A stretch of DNA of 64,000 bases from Temnopleurus reevesii. Lineage: Eukaryota; Echinodermata; Echinoidea; Temnopleuroida; Temnopleuridae. The stretch is taken from positions 380,068 to 444,067 of the forward strand of contig BQKZ01000002.1 of assembly GCA_036244855.1 (NCBI GenBank), in the 5' to 3' direction. Numbering within the stretch: the stretch's first letter is position 1; each line of letters starts with the position of its first letter. Positions 62,659-64,000 of the stretch are shown in pieces. The notes below the pieces were generated by a model. The model was not told the DNA's origin and did no database searches. It was given only the letters and a program-made list of their open reading frames with translations. The position numbers and the translations under genes are program-made.

Positions 62659-62780
62659 GCCATCGCCACCGTCACCGCCACCACCACTATCATCACCACC
62701 AATGAAGCTTACCTTCCAGCGAGATCCACCAGATTGATTTTACTGACTGTCTCACTTGGCATATCATCAATGTACTTGGC
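37155..62780 (-). CDS. KIF16B: Kinesin-like protein KIF16B (PX-domain kinesin-3), N-terminus missing
   Basis: KIF16B is a plus-end-directed kinesin-3 that carries early endosomes, binding PI3P through a C-terminal PX domain. The 22 exons on the minus strand, in transcript order, are 62780-62713, 62179-62079, 61236-61102, 60409-60312, 59516-59445, 58736-58674, 51728-51669, 50994-50823, 50239-50102, 49195-49036, 47751-47698, 45587-45223, 43895-43699, 43343-42249, 41969-41824, 41246-41067, 40273-40231, 39941-39894, 39501-39382, 38961-38872, 38150-38067 and 37310-37155. All are GT-AG and in phase, with 1,215 codons including the final TGA. The first part of the motor (P-loop, switch I) must lie beyond 64,000. 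The combination of kinesin-3 motor, FHA and PX identifies KIF16B. One in-frame TAG (42,486-42,488) interrupts the largest exon. A GPCR gene is nested in the 51,729-58,673 intron. Confidence 0.93.
38441..38725 (+). repeat. 178-bp tandem duplication in a KIF16B intron
   Basis: ATGTGTTTGAAATGTAAGAG at 38,441 recurs as ATGTGCTAGAAATGTAAGAG at 38,619. The match continues through AACATTTTCAGAT, TTTACTGGCACAAAAATCCA and ATTCTCAACTTTAA, at about 90% by eye. Unit 2 is truncated. It is intronic, between exons 38,961-38,872 and 38,150-38,067, with no exon edge inside. Confidence 0.75.
40617..41130 (-). repeat. Four-copy tandem array of a KIF16B exon 3' end with donor
   Basis: The real exon end and donor lie at 41,061 upward (plus strand ACTTACCTCATAGCCAGTTG). 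Related copies start at 40,921, 40,768 and 40,617, giving spacings of 140, 153 and about 151 bp. Each keeps a TTACCT or CTACCT donor-like word and about 60 bp of exon-like sequence (GATGT..CATCTC..TCATCTC..TTCATGA). Between them are CT-rich intronic spacers. The copies at 40,921 and 40,617 are decayed; the 40,768 copy is very close to the real one. Confidence 0.75.
41067..47751 (-). CDS. KIF16B: KIF16B coiled-coil exons
   Basis: Six exons encode about 680 residues of Glu/Lys/Arg/Leu-rich heptad sequence with no enzymatic motif, as expected for the KIF16B stalk. The largest exon, 43,343-42,249, is 365 codons. Its reading frame is open except for TAG at 42,486-42,488: the sequence before is [11 protein letters not shown] and after is [20 protein letters not shown]. 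Exons 45,587-45,223 and 41,246-41,067 have their 3' ends and donor sites reiterated in the following introns. Confidence 0.9.
42486..42488 (-). other. KIF16B: In-frame TAG inside KIF16B coiled-coil exon
   Basis: TAG is the 286th of 365 codons in exon 43,343-42,249. Coiled-coil coding continues in the same frame for 79 more codons to a good GT donor. A 5' part ending here would lose about 370 residues, including the whole PX domain. It may be a base error, an allele or a real lesion. Confidence 0.85.
44028..45290 (-). repeat. About nine-copy array of a KIF16B coiled-coil exon 3' end
   Basis: The real exon (45,587-45,223) ends in a GAAG|gtaag donor. On the plus strand the word TTACCTTCCATCTCTTGCC and the following 60-80 bp recur in degenerate form at about 45,062, 44,925, 44,779, 44,629, 44,465, 44,310, 44,161 and 44,028. 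The spacing is 130-165 bp. Several copies keep TGCTCTTCTCCAT, GACCTCCATCAC and TTTGATCTGA. All lie in the intron down to 43,896. Confidence 0.75.
45588..47697 (-). other. KIF16B intron, nothing recognised
   Basis: 2.1 kb of AT-rich intron between coiled-coil exons. I saw no open frame of interest, strong repeat or RNA-like structure. Confidence 0.6.
49036..50994 (-). CDS. KIF16B: KIF16B FHA-domain exons
   Basis: Exons 50,994-50,823, 50,239-50,102 and 49,195-49,036 encode [20 protein letters not shown], then [17 protein letters not shown], then [21 protein letters not shown] and [10 protein letters not shown]. This is the kinesin-3 FHA fold in order. The residue after VG in the first loop is His, where many FHA domains have Arg. 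Two of these three exons have tandem partial duplicates beside them (see repeats and findings). Confidence 0.9.
49656..49854. mobile_element. 199-bp TIR element (MITE) with TA target duplication
   Basis: Begins CTGTATAAGCCAGTATTTTGGCG and ends CGCGAAAATTTCAGCTTATACAG, with TA on both sides (49,654-49,655 and 49,855-49,856). The interior has repeated TTCGCG / CGCGAA words and no coding capacity. TA flanks suggest a Tc1/mariner-like non-autonomous family. Its right end supplies the intronic side of the donor of a duplicated FHA exon (see findings). Confidence 0.75.
49855..50226 (-). repeat. Tandem triplication of KIF16B FHA exon 3' part plus donor
   Basis: The real exon is 50,239-50,102. Two further units of 121-123 bp follow on the transcript strand. 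Copy B (about 50,098-49,979) keeps CATGGAGTGGACTGTGCTG but has deletions that break the frame. Copy C (about 49,978-49,858) is close to the real exon, with an intact frame reading [19 protein letters not shown] then [14 protein letters not shown] and a GT donor. Copies B and C lack the real acceptor and the first ten codons. Confidence 0.8.
50940..51400 (-). repeat. Tandem duplication of a KIF16B exon 5' part plus acceptor
   Basis: The 5' part of exon 50,994-50,823 and about 170 bp of upstream intron are repeated 238 bp upstream on the transcript strand. The copy's acceptor lies at 51,233-51,234 and it reads [20 protein letters not shown], then diverges into a Glu-rich tract. Intronic parts (for example TTTGATTA.CAATTTTC and CATCTTGCTTCTTTTTCTGCCCCCT) also match between the two units. 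Confidence 0.75.
51669..59516 (-). CDS. KIF16B: KIF16B neck-region exons
   Basis: Three short phase-0 exons (59,516-59,445; 58,736-58,674; 51,728-51,669) encode the neck linker and coil. [20 protein letters not shown] is the kinesin-3 neck helix, [11 protein letters not shown] is the second segment, and [16 protein letters not shown] leads into the FHA. The 6.9-kb intron between the last two holds the nested GPCR gene. Confidence 0.87.
51729..53048. other. KIF16B intron upstream of the nested GPCR
   Basis: AT-rich intron, presumably holding the GPCR promoter and any 5' UTR on the plus strand. The only splice-like landmark is the AG at 53,047-53,048 before the proposed GPCR exon 1. No other exon was recognised. 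Confidence 0.5.
53055..57085 (+). CDS. Class A (rhodopsin-like) G-protein-coupled receptor, nested in KIF16B
   Basis: The 376 codons lie in three exons: 53055-53084, 54746-54911 and 56151-57085. Exon 1 begins at ATG after an AG at 53,048 and supplies only ten residues. Exon 2 gives an NTT glycosylation sequon and TM1 with VIGNIL. Exon 3 carries TM2-TM7: LAIAD, Cys103 paired probably with Cys181, DRY at 127-129, Trp in TM4, CWGP at 264-267 and NPFIY at 301-305. The C-tail is Lys/Pro/Thr-rich. The position 17 residues before the DRY Asp (3.32) is Ala, so it is unlikely to be a typical amine receptor. I cannot assign a ligand. It lies antisense in the 51,729-58,673 intron of KIF16B. Exon 1 is the least certain part. 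Confidence 0.85.
57086..58673. other. KIF16B intron downstream of the nested GPCR
   Basis: Contains the GPCR 3' UTR with two AATAAA words and a short GA microsatellite near 57,795-57,810. No gene was recognised. Confidence 0.5.
57437..57442 (+). terminator. Candidate polyadenylation signal of nested GPCR
   Basis: AATAAA lies about 350 bp after the GPCR stop. A second AATAAA at 57,718-57,723 is an alternative. Both are motif-only calls in AT-rich DNA. Confidence 0.35.
59755..59925. repeat. Weak fold-back in a KIF16B intron
   Basis: AAAAGTTGCAGTTGATCGAA near 59,766 partly pairs with the reverse complement of TTTGCGATCAATCAGACTTT near 59,874. The arms are only moderately similar, so this is a tentative decayed inverted-repeat element. 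Confidence 0.3.
60312..62780 (-). CDS. KIF16B: KIF16B exons: C-terminal half of the motor domain
   Basis: Four exons encode the switch II and microtubule-binding half of the motor. NLVDLAGSER (split across 62,713 and 62,179) is the kinesin switch II DLAGSE motif. [20 protein letters not shown] is the relay helix region. [20 protein letters not shown] is the invariant kinesin segment, and [18 protein letters not shown] is the end of the motor core. The upstream motor exons are not in the window. Confidence 0.93.
60926..61075. repeat. Fold-back element next to a KIF16B motor exon
   Basis: The left arm (GTTTAACCAAATCGTTCTTA ... ATGACTGG) and the reverse complement of the right arm (GTTTCACCAAGATATGAAAG ... 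ACGGCTGG) align at roughly 65% by eye over 50 bp. It ends about 26 bp from the donor of exon 61,236-61,102 and resembles the element at 22,645-22,825. Confidence 0.5.
62565..62698 (+). repeat. ACC / ATC trinucleotide microsatellite
   Basis: About 130 bp of ACC and ATC repeats, ending 15 bp before the donor side of KIF16B exon 62,780-62,713. Both strands give long open frames of Thr/Ile or Met/Val that are artefacts of the repeat. Confidence 0.9.
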
Positions 62781-64000
62781 CTACAAAAGGTAGTGAGAAA
62801 TAAAATTCTAATAAATAGATTCATGTACAGGCGACATAAAAAATAACACAAAGCAAAATTCAATACTGTTTAAGAGAAATTTAGAATACTATCAAATATA
62901 CAACAGCTACCAAGTTCAAGTCATGAAGCACTACAAAGACACTTGAATAAGCTTTTCAGGATCATGTATTAAAAGGTAGTGTGTATACCAGTATACTACA
63001 CTGTACAGAGTCTAATCTGAATAAGGTGGGGTTATATTTCCTCCATTGACCTACATAATTAGGAAATGAATGCATGAGCATGACCAGTATTATTCAAAGG
63101 TGGTGTTAATACCAAATCATTTTAAAATGTTCTCCATTGCATCTCCCATATAACATATAGCTAAAAATTCATCATATTTGAGGCCGAGATCCTCGGTTGA
63201 AATACCAGCAATGGTGTTAATTTCCTTCCAACAGAAATTCATCCGCTTCATGCTGTAATCAATATCAATGATATGAAGTTGTAATAGACAGGAAGAAATT
63301 CCTCCAATACTTTGGTATCATATTAATGTATCTCAAGAAGAGCAAAAGTAATAATTACCTAGTATTGAGAATGAGTTTATGCTTTTAGTTTCAGTCCTCT
63401 ATGCCATGTTTACATTTGCTACGGTAATAAGTATGACTGATAAGTGTATGATTTCTGTCTGGTTTGGCGGACATCTTAGATGGGTATGGATATGATTTTA
63501 TGTTTTCATTAATGTCCCATTAGCAAAATTGGTCTTGGCGTTCTATTACAAAATCTCCCACGGGTTGTATACGCCAATCATACAATTTTTGTATGGGTTC
63601 ACATTCTCAAAAGTAGGATTGTAGCCCTTGAAAAATAATATAGCTGGTATTATAAGATTAGTGCGGGATCATTGTGCAGGAATCCTGCAATTTAGCTTTC
63701 AGTCTTACGATTTCCTTACAATGCTTTTTTACTGGACTGTTGTAACAGAAGTCATTCACTTTCTTCAAGATCAGCACAGGGTCATTGTTTGATGCCATCT
63801 ATGATGTTTTAAGGGCTAGTATCACATAATTTTAAACAATCTGTAAAACTCTGCTCAACAAAATTATAAGGTCATTGTATGCCATACCAGGAAGATTGTG
63901 TGACTAGAGGGCTTTATCAGCTTACCATTACCCTACAATGAACGTAGACCAAATGTAAACTAGGCATTATAAACAGACCTAATAATAAAATAACATGTCC
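62781..64000 (-). other. KIF16B intron, no exon seen
   Basis: The preceding motor exon (with the SSRSH switch I motif) is expected to the right. I did not find it in this 1.2 kb of AT-rich DNA, so this appears to be intron up to the window edge. Confidence 0.55.

Noticed and set aside
62415..62793. Thr/Ile- or Met/Val-rich frames on both strands
   Set aside because: They are artefacts of the ACC/ATC microsatellite.

Overview
The window looks like nuclear DNA of a deuterostome, most likely an echinoderm and probably a sea urchin. It is AT-rich, with short exons in GT-AG introns, many small fold-back and terminal-inverted-repeat elements, and frequent ACATGTA-type words. All four genes are animal genes. 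The species call is inference from texture and gene content; nothing was searched.

Layout. (1) At 3939-7453 (minus) are the first two coding exons of a protein phosphatase 1 catalytic subunit; the rest lies left of the window. (2) At 10.4-30.8 kb (plus) is a complete CFAP70 (TTC18) gene, an axonemal protein, with 24 coding exons and about 1,133 codons. It follows a probable non-coding first exon and a promoter carrying a perfect NRF1 site and a perfect invertebrate RFX X-box. (3) At 37,155-62,780 (minus), convergent with CFAP70, is most of KIF16B, an early-endosome kinesin-3. It encodes the C-terminal part of the motor, an FHA domain, long coiled coils and a C-terminal PX domain in 22 exons and about 1,214 codons; the motor N-terminus lies right of the window. 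(4) At 53,055-57,085 (plus), inside a 6.9-kb KIF16B intron and antisense to it, is a three-exon class A GPCR of 376 residues. It lacks the aminergic Asp in TM3.

Two kinds of signal stand out. Two otherwise intact reading frames each carry one in-frame stop with coding sequence on both sides: TAA at 20,776-20,778 in CFAP70 and TAG at 42,486-42,488 (minus) in KIF16B. Separately, four KIF16B exon/intron junctions have been tandemly duplicated, from 2 up to about 9 copies. These leave decayed or possibly usable copies of exon ends and splice sites in neighbouring introns.

The remainder is intron and intergenic sequence with dispersed repeats, listed below. No CRISPR array, rRNA gene, convincing tRNA or bacterial-type operon was seen.
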